Below are positions 37,401 to 49,282 of a DNA stretch of 64,000 bases, in pieces. A program made the position numbers and the translations under genes. The notes under the pieces are model-generated. The model saw only the letters and a list, made by a program, of their open reading frames with translations. It did no database searches and was not told the origin of the DNA. Source of the DNA: Larus michahellis (taxonomy: Eukaryota > Chordata > Aves > Charadriiformes > Laridae); the NCBI RefSeq assembly GCF_964199755.1, contig NC_133896.1, positions 63,839,142 to 63,903,141 on the forward strand, written 5' to 3'. Numbering within the stretch: the stretch's first letter is position 1; each line of letters begins with the position of its first letter.

Positions 37401-39455
37401 GAGACACCTAAGCCCCAGCTGTCAGTAAACATACAGAAAAACCTATATATCACTTTTCCCAGAACACGCTGCAAGTCAGTTTAGCCGAGGACCCAGCAAA
37501 GGCCCGACTCTCCCTGACTTGGTCTAAGGGGGGATGCCCACATTGTGTCGCTCCTCCCAAGCCTCTTCTTGGAAGCTCCGTGCAAACCCGCCTGTTTCCA
37601 GTTAGTGACGCAGTGCTTCAGGAGGCTGAGCCAAGCCAAACAGGGATGTTCCCCATTTAGGGAGTGAACGGTGGGGCCTCTGTACTAGGACCTTATGGGC
37701 AGTGTACTGACAGGCAGTAGTGTATTTAAACGCTCAAGATTAATGTTAACTTCTCAGAGTCTTCTTTTTAGGAAATAATCTTTCTGTCCTGGTGGTGTTC
37801 ATTGAAGAAAAAAAAAAAAATGCAAAGGAAAAAAAAAGATGGAGAGGAAGGAGAGAGTTTTTCCATCCCTCTGTGACAGTGAGGGAAAACAAGCGTATTA
37901 AATGTTATTCTTTATGTGAGGAGCAGCTCTATCCCTTTTAGGTCTTTCCTCCGGTGTTGGCTAGTGCACAGTCTCTCAAACTGGTGGATAGGCTTACATG
38001 AAAGGGCACAAGTGTAACAACTCTGGGTAGTAGAAAGGGCTTCTAATATTTTATTGGGAAAGGATAGAGCCGTAGGATTTGTTGAGGGCATCCAGGGAAG
38101 GACAGAAGGCAGTAGAAGAGCAACTGAGAGTTGTTTGCTGTTCCAGCCAACTCCTGCCCTAGAAATCATGCAGTGCAGGAGAATGCCCAAGACTGTACCA
38201 CAGAGAGGTGCCACTTCTGCTCCCTACCTTGCTGGTAGCTGCTGGTTCTCCTGTAGAGCTTATGTTGTTAAATTTTTATGTATCTGACCCAAGCCTGCCA
38301 GCTGCTGCTGGGTAAATTTAAGTAGGAGAACTTCCTCCCTTTACGAATTAAGGTTTGGAGGGCTTTTCAGGGGGTTCAGACTGAGGGAAAGGGCAAGGAC
38401 TGGACAACAATCAGTTTGACTGAATTTGGGGGAAAAAAATTAGCAAGGAGGACTCATAGCTTAAAACTTTAATAAAGACTAGTTGGACTGACCAGGAAGA
38501 GTTTTAAGAAAGTAAAAACTGACTGTAATCTCAGTTAAAAGGGGAGTTACTGGTAAATGAGGCTGGATTCATTTTATTCCATATTTCTAGTATATGCGTG
38601 ATAAACCTATGACTTAGTAGCAGTATCTTTATCTACAGATTGTGCTTTCTTTTATCTTTCTCTGGCAGACATCATGCAGTTGTGTGTTTTGATGCCACTT
38701 TAAAAGCTGAGACTGCTGGTCGGAGGCACCTGTAGGAGGTCTGCGTTGCTTGGTTGAAGGCTGACCGATAAAGTGCAGTGCAAGCTGGCTCAGCCACTTA
38801 CTTCAGTTGAGATTCTGGTTGAGTTTATAGGGGTAGGGAGGATTAAAGGAAGAAAAAAAGAAGATAAAATGTTTCTTTACTGGAAAGTGATGCAAACCTC
38901 AGAAGATCCAAATTTGATTCCCACTTCACCAGGGAAAAGAGTGCACTCAGCCTTGTCAAGAAACTTTGATCTGTCCACTGGTGCGTTGTTTTTGTTGGAG
39001 ATGTGCAGTATTTTGGAGACAATTTCTGTAATTTGGGGAAAGTGTGGGAGTCTACGGTCCAAAGCAGAACATATCAGAATGTGGCACTTGCACGTTAGCA
39101 AAATAATGTTTAAATACTGTAGTTTAGATGACTTTAAGAAATTTTGGAAGCTATAAGTGGAAGGTACGTCTTTTGCCTAGTTATAATTATGTGCAGCAAT
39201 AAGGGAAGGTGAAGTTCATGTTCATTAATATTGTGGGATTTTGCTACATGGAAGCATATGTGAAGAAGAAAACACAGAAGCATGAAATGTTTTTCAGTCT
39301 ACCCCTGTACATGCAGTGCTTAAAATGAGACTTAATAACTATTTATTAAAATAAAATCGTTCCTGTTATGAGTGTTTGGTTGTTCCCAGCTAGCTCAACA
39401 GTGAGCTTGAACAACGTGGGAAGTACATGGCTGTTGAATGAAAGGTGCCATCAAA
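34451..39455. other. Intron segment without recognised genes
   Basis: Short chance frames only. An A-rich tract (37808-37820) and scattered A/T runs are present. No exon, RNA gene or transposon was recognised. Confidence 0.5.
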
Positions 39456-39732
39456 GTTGCTTGTCTGATAGGACAAGGAGTAATGGTTTTAAACTAAAAG
39501 AGGGTAGATTCAAACTAGATATAAGGAGGAAGTTTTTTACGATGAGGGTGGTGAAACACTGGAACAGGTTCCCAGAGAGGTGGTAGGTGCCCCATCCCTG
39601 GAAACATTTAAGGGCAGGTTGGACGAGGCTCTGAGCAACCTGATCTAGTTGAAGATGTCCCTGCTCATTGCGGGGGAGTTGGACTAGATGACCTTGAAAG
39701 GTCCCTTCCAACCCAAACCATTCTATGATTCC
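39456..39732 (+). mobile_element. CR1 LINE 3' end, plus strand
   Basis: GATAGGACAAGGAGTAATGG starts the match. It continues through the DIRRKFF / [17 protein letters not shown] stretch and the 3' UTR (GGTCCCTTCCAACCCAAACC) to the terminal ATTCTATGATTCC. It is 5'-truncated. The good match and intact tail suggest a younger copy than the one at 29730. Confidence 0.93.
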
Positions 39733-41774
39733 TTAGGCATTGCATAGGTACTCCCTTGCTCGGGAAACACAGGTTTGGTATCTTGTGGGAGGGCTGGAGC
39801 ACCAGTGCTGCTGCAGTGGTGACATCCCAGCTTGTCATGCTGTGTAACTAGTGAGGGAGGAATTCATAACTTCTGATACATCTGTGGTGTGGGTGGGTGG
39901 TTACAGACTCGGCTGGCTATGGGAGGGTGGCCGAGTGCATATTTCACTGCAGTTGTCACAACTATATATGGAAGACCAGAAAAAAAGACCCATTGCAGTG
40001 GTCAGGCTGCTTACCAAAAGAACCTCAACTGAATTTTCTCTTCCAATTGCTTCATCGTGTCTGGATTGTTTCTGTAGTAAGAAACAAGTCGGGTACTTTG
40101 TGTCGTCTGGATGGCAAATGGTCGGGAGATCAATAGATACTTCAGTTTGAGGCTGCCTGTGGTGATCATAAACAATCATAAAGTACTTTGTTACCTTGTG
40201 TAGTCTTTTTTTGATGGCATTTAGGGACATTGCATGCCAGAAGCAGATATTCCCTTCAGTAGGAAGGTTTGAATAGTTGTGTGTGTGTGTGCGCACTTTG
40301 GAGGAAGCAGCATAGCTAGTGCACTCCCAGGACTTGCAGTGTCAGTCTTGTAAATACAGCCTGCAGGATTGCTTCTGCTGATTTATGGTAGTTCTGGCAG
40401 CTCCACCCATCAGGGATTTCAGGATTGTGGTAAGTAACCTCCAAAGTCCTACTAGGCAGTTAAATTTTGTTGTTGCAACATTATAAGAGACAGTACGTCC
40501 TGATCAGGATGCACTGTAGCCAGAGATGTTTCGGGCTGATCCATGAGCTCATAAGGGTAGGGAACCACACAGTCTTCTCCAAGAAAGAGCAGTTCATCCT
40601 GAAGATGTGTTACAGTTATACAGTGCAAACTCGGATAAAATACCTGAATATGTGTTTTTTCCTCATACAATTGTGGGATGACAATTCAGTGAAATTGGTC
40701 TTTAAAGTGCATCATCACACAAAGAAATTTTGTGAAGTCTTTGACAGCTCAAGTTGCTCATCCCATGAACGTAAGAAGAATTTATTCATTGTGGGGAACC
40801 TTTTAAGGTGTCTAGTCTCTATGCTAGTTTTGGTTCTTCCTGAGGCTGAAGACAGGGCTGTGTTCCAGCCTTATATGTATGGATAGGTAGATTTACATAT
40901 CCCAATACACGAATACTCAAGTTCACGTTGCATTTCCAATGACAAATGCTACTCTAGTTTGAGGAGGTTACTTCATGCATTGCCTTATCTGGAAAATAAA
41001 TACTAACATGCCTCGGTAGTGTGGTTTTGGGAACAATTAAAGAAGATGAAGAGTTGCCCATGTGGTTGAAAAAAGAATCTGCTGCAAGAATATGGGTGTC
41101 TTTTTTTTCCCTTAATGGAAGTGCATTTTTCATTTCAGTGAAGGCCTGTGGACCTGACTTCAGCCAGAATGGTCTAACTGTTGCAATTAAATCACAAATT
41201 GTATCATTCATAATACCTGTAAAGGGAGCAGTGCTCTGTGCAAGATAGTACTATTTGTAGGGGCACAGCAGCTACAAGGGCATCTCCTGTGAGGTTCTTC
41301 GCATCCACTGATCTGACTTTTTCTCTTGGAGGAAAACTCCTTTTGATCAAATGATGCTCTTGTTAAGAGGGCCCACTAATGGGTTTGCCTTGGTGGAAGC
41401 CAAAGCCTGAGCAGACAGAGGCAGCCCTGTGCCTGGAAGCTGGTCTCATCTGATAGCAGCATTGGTGCAGAGGCAGTGTTTGTGCAGGTGGTGGGTTTGT
41501 AAGCGGATGTGACTGAGCTTCTCCTCTCAAGGAGAACAAGCCATGCAGGATTTGACTAGATTTTACCCCCTTGTCAGTGTTTGCACCACTTTCCATGAAG
41601 CAGAACTATACCTCCTTTGGTGTCCTCTGGATTTGGTGACTTTGTAATGAAGGATTGCTGGAGGGATCAAACTTTGGGGGAGTGCTACAGCTAAGAGGCA
41701 GACCTCGAATGCAGCACAGTCCAAGAAGTAATTCTCGGTGTGGCAGGCTGCTGCTGTAAGCAATGCAGTTTTGA
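39733..41774. other. Intron segment without recognised genes
   Basis: Only chance frames (longest 139 codons at 40467) and a (GT)7 tract at 40278-40291 are seen. Confidence 0.5.
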
Positions 41775-41781
41775 GAGGTGG

Positions 41782-42939
41782 TGTGGTGGGTTGGCCCTGG
41801 CTGGATGCCAGGTGCCCACCAAAGTCACTCTATCACTCCCCTCCCCAGCTGGATGGGAGGAGAGAAAATATGATGAAAGGCTTAAGGGTCAAGATAAGGA
41901 CAGGGAGAGATCATTCACTAATTACCATCACAGGCAAAACAGACCTGACTTGGTGAAAAATTAATTTAAATTATAACCAATCAAATCAGAGTAGGATAAT
42001 GAGAAATAAAAGCTAAATCTTAAAACACCTTTCCCCAGCCTCTCCCTTCTTCCCGGGCTTAACTTTACTCCCGAATTCTGTACCTCCTACCCTGACAACA
42101 GCACAGGTGGATGGGGAATGGGGGTTGCGGTCAGTTCATCACATGTTTTCTCTGCAACTCCTTCCTCCACAGGGGGAGGACTCCTCACACTCCTCCCCTG
42201 CTCCAGCATGCTCCTTCCTGTGGGAGACAGTCCTCCACAAACTTCTCTGACGTGAGTCCTTCCCACGGGTTGCAGTTCTTCACGAACTGCTCCAGCGTGG
42301 GTTGCTTCCAGGGGGTGCAGTCCTTCAGGAGCAGGCTGCTCCGGTGTGGGTCCCCCACGGGTCACAAGTTCTACCAGCAAACCTGTTCCAGCTTGGGCTC
42401 CTCTCTCCATGGGTCCACACGTCCTGCCAGGAGCCTGCTCCAGTGCGGGCTGTCCATGGGATTACAGCCTCCTTCGGGCATCCACCTGCTCTGGCGTGAG
42501 GTCCTCCACAGGCTGCAGGCAGATATCTGCTCGATCGTTAACCTCCGTGGGCTGCAGGGGGACAGCAAGCCTCACCATGGTCTTCACCATGGGCTGCAGT
42601 AGAATCTCTGCTCCACCGCCTGGAGCACTTCCTCCCCCTCCTTCTTCACTGACCTTGGTGTCTGCAGGGATGTTTCTCTCTCATATTTCTCACTCCTCTC
42701 TCTGGCTGCAATTGCACAGGTTTTTTTTGCCCTTCTTAAGTATGTTATCACCGATACGCCACCACCATTGCTGATGGGCTCAGCATTGGCCAGTAGCAGG
42801 TCCATCTTGGAGCTGGCTGGCATTGGTTCTGTCAGACATAGAGGAAACTTCTAGCGGCTTCTCACAGAAGCCATCACTGTAGCTTTTCCCACCTCCCCAC
42901 ATCCCCACTACCAAAACCTTGCCATGCAAACCCAGTAGA
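41782..42939. mobile_element. Solo LTR of an avian endogenous retrovirus
   Basis: The element starts TGTGGTGGGTTGGCCCTGGC at 41782 and ends near ...CAAACCCAGTAGA at 42937-42939. The flanks share GAGGTGG (41775-41781 and 42938-42944), so a target duplication of 5-8 bp is plausible; the last bases are ambiguous. I recognise the sequence from memory as a repeat found in many copies across neoavian genomes and do not assign a family name. There are no gag, pol or env frames, so this is a solo LTR left after recombination or a non-autonomous unit. An AATAAA lies near 42004. Orientation is not established. Confidence 0.85.
42220..42632. repeat. Imperfect tandem array (~40-50 bp units) inside the LTR
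   Basis: About nine degenerate units share the pattern CA(C/T)GGG(C/T)TGCAG..., (C/A)CTGCTCC(A/G)G(C/T)GTGGG. Units differ by substitutions and small length changes. On the plus strand the array lies within an open frame of 163 codons (42111-42602), which I treat as a by-product of the repeat. Confidence 0.75.
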
Positions 42940-45900
42940 GGTGGGTAGAAAAAAACCTCATCTTTCCTGGGAGAGCTTGAGTTGTGCAGGGCTCAATGCT
43001 TGATCAGTGATTTTGGCTCTGGTTGGGTGTGCTCTGCTGGGAATGCTAGAACCCTGGCTGGCCCCTTGCGATCTGCCAGCATAACTGAACCTGGAGTAGC
43101 TCCCTCATACTGCTCTGCCAAGGTGGCATGTGTGAACTTGAATAGTGGACTTCAAATCCATCTTGGAGCAGCAGATGTGGAGTTAAGCTGTCCTCTCTGA
43201 AGGAACACTGACCTCTGGGAAGGACAGTGACTTCTGTTGAACATGAATAACAATACAACACAGTTCCTGGCAGAATGGCACACATCTCTGCAGGTTATAC
43301 CTGTTAAACATTTTTATCTCAAAATTCCCAGTGACACAGCAACGCTGGGATTTTCTCAGTGATGCTGTTTCGTTTGGAGTACTGATGCTGCGGGATGCAG
43401 AAAAGAGCCTGAAACAGCTGCACCACACAGAAAACAGATAGGATGTATGGTCGGGGTGTAAGAGATTGCATGTTTATGAACTCCTTTTTGCATTTGAAAT
43501 CTGGTGTGATGGCTTCAGACTCAGTATTGCATTTGGAACGTGCCTCTTTGTTGTGCTCAGTGAGTCTTGATTATAGAGCTGGCGTATCTGAGTAGTTTGC
43601 ATGTGACTTTGCCAGGACTTGCTCAGTTTTCAAGATGTGCTCTCATCCATTGCATATGGGCAGCACTTAGCCTCTTGAGCTGTAAAAGACAGGTTGCCAA
43701 AGTATGCTTCATAGCTTGATATTGTTACAACACTCCTCCCCGCGTGCTGGGTTTTCAGGCACATCGGGGTTTTCTGAAACGTGTTCCTTCAGTTTTGTTC
43801 GCGCTGGTTTGTGTCGTCTGAGAGCCCTACTTTCTCCACTGCTATCGACAGAGAAAACTGACTTCTCAGAGTTTAAAAAAACCCCTAACTGTTAGACAGA
43901 AATGAGGGTAAGATAAGGCTGTGGTCACCCAGCCTGGAGGGTGTCCATTCAAAACCTAAGAATAGTCAGGGGAGCATGCCATCGCAATAGCCTGCCTTAT
44001 AATGGCTCCCCTTGGCCCTCCTCTCCCCCATCCACTTAAAAGCAGAATGCAGGAAAAGGAAGAAAAAAAAAAAAAAGGGACAAAAAAAGAAACCAACCCA
44101 AAAAAATACTCAGCCAGGACAGACCGAGACGGTGGAAGCAGAAGCGTGCAATTAAAAAAAGCTGCGTGCGCCTGGTCCCAGACATTCCTGCAGCTGCAGG
44201 CTCCCGGCGCGGTATCCGGGCGGGCTGGACTCTCGCCAGCTCTGTGGAGCTGCTGGCAGAGTGGGGGGAGGTTGGGGTTATTGCTCTTTCTCCGCAGGGC
44301 GAAGAAATGGGGTTTCCAAGGCTCTGCCTCTGCTCAGAAATGTCTCACTTTCTCTGTTTATGGACCTTGGACAGGCTGCGGCTGAAGGAAGAAAGAGCCT
44401 CAGAAATCCGTCTGAAAGGGAAACGGAGTGCGGCTCCCCTCCGGTGGGGAGCCCACCTCTGCTTTGCGCCCTGCCCGCACAGTCCCCGCTCTGTGCGCCT
44501 GCGGTGGAGCGATTTTACAACAAATGTCTCTGTGTTTCATTTTGGGTGGGTGGGGAAGGAGCAGGGGTCAGCGCCAACAGTCAGGCGTTTGAGACCCTGG
44601 GACCATTGAGCCTTGCATGTGTGCATAACTTTTAACTAAAACCCGTTGAATACATATGGTTTTATTCTACGAAAGGGATGACATAAATCTCGGGGGGGGG
44701 GGAGGGGGATGGTTAACACATCAGTTACCAGCAGTTAAACGTAAAGTGTGAGAGCACGGTTGGGGCTTTAGTGGGGTGAATTGCGGGGGTGCTCTTGCCA
44801 CTTTCCGAAGATGACAATTCTCTGTCTGTGCTTTGGGCTGAAGTAGCCCTGAAACCGCTCTGGGCACATCCTTGGTCTTTCTTTGACGGTTTCCAAAATG
44901 CACGTTCTTCCAAGAGTGGTGCTGGGTATGAGAGATGCTGTATTTACTTAATTTATTAAAATAAATGGCTTAGCGGCACAGCTCTTGGTGTTGCTCTAAT
45001 GGCCGAGGAAAGTTGAACAGCTGTATCTGTTGGGCATTGAGAATTTTTTTAATTTAAAATATGTGTTTTAAAGCAAGCCCAGTGACAGCTGTGAGAGGGG
45101 AGCTGCGGCACAGCATTGCTTTCTCATGCTGCCGCCTCTTGCTGTCTGTCTTGCTTCTCTGCTGAACGCTGCCACGGGAAGAGGCGCCCAGGCCTTATGC
45201 ACCGGTGTTTTATCTTACACTGCTGAGGAAGGCGAGTTGGGCACCTTGGCCCCTCCTGTGAACAGAAATGGCCTGCTCCTCCCATGGTGCGAGCGCAGTA
45301 GTCCTGCAGGGAGCTGGAGGGCAATGTCGTCTTAAACTAGGGCTGTTTTTCTGGATTTTTTCCACAACTTGTTTGTCTGCGTTTTCGGGCAGTGACTGAG
45401 GGGTGTGGGTATCCTGGGGCTAGATGGGTATCTTGTGCAAAAAGCACCTGGGGTGCTCTGGGTGGCTCTTGGCGAAATGTCGTCCCTTTCCCTAACATTC
45501 CCAGGGTTCTTCCCATCACAAGCAGCGTGCTCTTGTGCCACCATCGGCGGAGGCTGAACGAGGTGAATGACCGCACGACCTTTTTACTACTACAGGTTAT
45601 CTTGCCAAGGACGAAGCTTGGGTATATCAGCAGAGGACGCTTTCCTGTGGCTGTCCCTGCACCGGTTACACAAGTTACACAAGTGTCCTCTTGTTTTAGG
45701 GATAAGAAAAGAGTCATTGCCATGAGAATTTCAGTGTTGAAAAGCAAGATAAGGAGCTGTGTGCATGCCTGTCCTGCTCCCCAGTTGTGTCTTTGCACCT
45801 TTTTTCTGCCTGTCTCGTCACTGAAGGCTTTAGCAGGTCAGTGCTGGGGTTCTCATAAGTCCTGGCAGGGACCTTCTTGATAGTCCTCCTTAGCTGCTTG

Positions 45901-47387
45901 ATTTCTTCCGTACATCAAACACCAACTTCAGAGTGTACCAGGAGAGCATCTGAATATGCGTGTGGACATCCCTTAGCAATGAGAGACTTCACAGTTTGGC
46001 CGAGTCTATAGGCAATTTGCTTATTATTGCTCTGGTTGCCGATCTTGGAGGTGTATGGTAGCAGTGTTGTCTAATAATAGGTAAGCTTTATTTACAATGA
46101 AAAGTCCTATCAAGCTTTTATTCCTGCAGTTACAGCTTTGTGTGTATGGCCTTTATCTTAGCAACAAAAAAGCCATGAATACAAATTTCTGCACATCAAA
46201 AAAGGCTGCTTCTCAACATGTTTCTTTGTTCCCTCTCTGAACTTTTAAAAATGGGTTTGCATAACGATCAGACAAATCATCTGCTTAAATAAAAATGGTT
46301 AGACCACTAAACCTTTAAAAGCATATCAGATTATCACTGCTTTTATTTAATATTTTCATTTTAGGTGGGGAATATGTGGTTTGAATTACTATTAGCATGG
46401 GCATCTGGTCTAAATCTATTTCCATGTTCTGTCCTGACCTTTCCTGACTGGCTTAACAAGCCCTGTCAAAAGGGGAATAGTTTTAACTGCTGCTACATGA
46501 GCCAGAGATTGGAGCAATGTAGACAGGGTGGCGAGATTGATGATCTCTTCTACTTCTTCCCTTCACTCCTACTCGCCTGGCAACTGATAAAATACCACAT
46601 ACGGTGGTTATACTGAAAGCTGGATGCTCCATTTAAATTTCTATTATCTCCATCTGTTTGCTGGCTTTTCTGAGTGTGGCTGGCTGTCCCCATAAAGCTC
46701 AAACTGGAGGCGTGTGTAACTGGATCCTTTCGTGGAACAGAGCTATTATGTCCTTCTGTAAAATGGTTTTGTGGGCTCATTTTACAAAATACTACCCTAC
46801 TGGACCTTTTGAAGTGTTATTAGATTATTTTTTTTTATTGCAATATTGGAAAAATAAAGATGACTGGTAGTGGAGAAAAGATGGATAGCTGCTCTTTCCA
46901 AAAGAAGAGTTGTTATTTCTCTGTATTGTCCTCTGCTTGAGTTCCCAGTGTGTGCATGCTAGCAGCTTGCTACTGTTACAGGACAAGTACAATTCAGCCT
47001 ATGGAAATCCCAGAAATACTGAGTTCCCATTTGGCTTTAGTGCCAACCATGCTCATTTTCACTCTTGTTGAAGACCAGATCTTCCCGAGCCATCTGTCAT
47101 CGCAACTTGTCTGTAGAATCAGAACAGTGTTTTTCAATCCCTTGTCATTTGTGCACACCTAAAAATTTTCTGGGGAAGTTTGCAGACTCTGCAGACTTGA
47201 GCTTATTTCGTGTTCTTTAGTTTCCTTTGTTACCCATTGCAGATCTTGCAACCAGAAAAAAACGATAAAAATTGCTCAGCAATTTGAAAACCTGGCAATT
47301 TTAGTTTTGGCGTGTCTGAGTCTTTGTATTGGTTCTGCATAAGACATGGTCATTGTGCACCTTGATTTGTAAAATCTTCTAGTTCAG
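42940..47387. other. Intron segment with a CpG-enriched patch
   Basis: It contains an A-rich tract (44066-44079), a GC/CpG-enriched patch (about 44160-44530), a G-run (44692-44702) and an AT-rich stretch (46080-46360) with a POU-octamer-like GTTTGCAT (46255-46262). No coding exon was recognised. Confidence 0.5.
44692..44712. repeat. Poly(G) run
   Basis: Eleven G, one A, then GGGGG. It could form a G-quadruplex on the coding strand of intron 1. Confidence 0.8.
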
Positions 47388-47858
47388 GGCATGGACCTGT
47401 TGGAGCGGGTCCAGCGGAGGGCCACGAAGATGATCAGAGGGCTGGAGCACCTATGCTATGAGGACAGGCTGAGAGAGTTGGGGTTGTTCAGCCTGGAGAA
47501 GAGAAGGCTCCGTGGAGACCTTATAGCAGCCTTCCAGTACCTAAAGGGGGCCTACAGGAAGGGTGGGGAGGGACTCTTTTATATGTAATGATAGGATGAG
47601 GGGTAACAGTTTCAAACTGAAGGAGGGTAGATTTACACTGGATATTAGGAAGAAATTGTTTACTGTGAGGGTGGTGAGGCACTGGAACAGGTTGCCCAGG
47701 GAGATTGTGGATGCCCCATCCCTGGGAGTCTTCAAGGCCAGGCTGGATGGGGCTTTGAGCAGCCTGGTCTAGTGGGAGGTGTCTCTGCCCATGGCAGGGT
47801 GTTGGAACTAAATGATCTTTAAGGTCTCTTCCAACCCAAACCATTCTAGGATTCTATA
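47388..47858 (+). mobile_element. CR1 LINE 3' end, plus strand
   Basis: It opens with the [26 protein letters not shown] stretch, then [20 protein letters not shown], a stop/shift after [34 protein letters not shown] and a 3' UTR ending CCATTCTAGGATTCTA. It is 5'-truncated and inactive. It pairs as an inverted repeat with the copy at 24118-24845. Confidence 0.94.
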
Positions 47859-48514
47859 TAATTTTGCTGTTGTCTTTGGAGAAGAATACTGGTAATATCT
47901 CCATGTGTGCGTATATGTTATGAATATGAAGCCAACTTAGTCAGAAGGATTTCAGAGTGCGTTACACACAAACCATTTGTTCTTGTATGCTAATTTAATG
48001 AATAAAAACTTGCTGTGGTTTTTCTGAGCTTTTATTTTTTGATGGAAGCTTACAATACTCTATGGTAACCCACTGAACGTCAGGTACCACTTTCACTTCA
48101 TTGGGGCAACACCAGTCCAACACTAGATCTTCTCCCATACAGACGTATGTCCTGAGAACTTGGTTTTGTTTCTTTTAATGATGCTGAATTTCAGTGGCAT
48201 GAGGTCAGTGCTGTTGCCTGCAGCCAACTCCAGCCCTCACAGGAAGCAGCAGTTTCAGGATCACTTCTCCTCCTTTTTTTATTTTTTTCTGATAACCTTC
48301 CTGATAACACACATTTGTCGGTGTACCTTACGCAACAGTTTTCTGTGTAAAATCTGCTGCAAGTTTCAAATTCCTCAAGAATCCCATAGCGTTTCGCTCT
48401 CCCTCCCTCCCAGTCCAGATGGTCTTAGCAGATGCTCATCCGAACTGTTCCACAGCCAACGGTGCCTTATTAAAAAACTGAGCTATATTTAATACACACA
48501 GACATGCACGCGTG

Positions 48515-48542
48515 CACACACACACACATATATATATATATA
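48515..48542. repeat. (CA)7(TA)7 compound microsatellite
   Basis: Seven CA units run directly into seven TA units. Likely polymorphic. Confidence 0.95.
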
Positions 48543-49265
48543 GCTCTGTGTGTATGTAGCCTTAACTGGCTCTGGAATTATGCATTGCTGATAAGCAGTA
48601 CCAGGTTCCTCCAATTATTTTTCTGGCTATGTACCTATGTTTCCCTAGAGCCAAACAGACTCATTTAGCTCCGGGAAAGTGTTTTCCCCTCCTTAGGTGC
48701 TCTCCGCTCAAGCTGTGTAATGCTGGGCAGGCTGTGCCGGCTTGGTGCTCGGCAGCCAGGGTTTTGCGTGGCCACGCACCGCAGATGGCTTACAGGCTGC
48801 AGGGAAGAAACCAAGACACCTGAAGTTTGAATGCAAATTGTGCTTTCTGACCTCCTGAGCTTGCTCTTTACCTCTCAGTCGCCCTCAAAGCCCAAAATGG
48901 CTCTGTGGGTCTCTCCCTCCAGGCCTCAGCACAGCACCGTGCCCTGCGACAAGGGGCTACCTACATGTCCTGTCTCTCTCTGGCATTTTTATGATGCTGA
49001 TAATCTTGGCATTGAATGAGATGCCATCTTCCATGCCGTTATCCTTGAAATCCCTTATGGCAGGAGAATATCACTTTGTTATTGCCCTCAGGTGCGTGGA
49101 ACGGAGAGGCGAAGGCCACCTTTGCTCCAGGGGACGAGAGGCCGGACCCACTCAGGCCGTGTGGGACACAGCACGTGACGCCTTCGGCTTCTGCCTGGCC
49201 CTCTAACCGCATGGCCCTATTTCTTTCCTTCCAGCAATGTTGACAGAGCCTGGAAAAAACACTTT

Positions 49266-49282
49266 CCCCCCCCCCCCCCCCC
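49266..49282. repeat. Poly(C) run (17 C)
   Basis: Uninterrupted C17 lies within the CpG-enriched patch. Length in the assembly may be unreliable. Confidence 0.9.

Noticed and set aside
42111..42602. 163-codon frame as a retroviral or host protein
   Set aside because: Lies wholly in the LTR tandem array; the repetitive protein reflects the repeat, not a gene.
44166..44609. Overlapping 124-147-codon frames in the CpG-enriched patch
   Set aside because: Three frames open at once in GC-rich DNA; none resembles a known protein.
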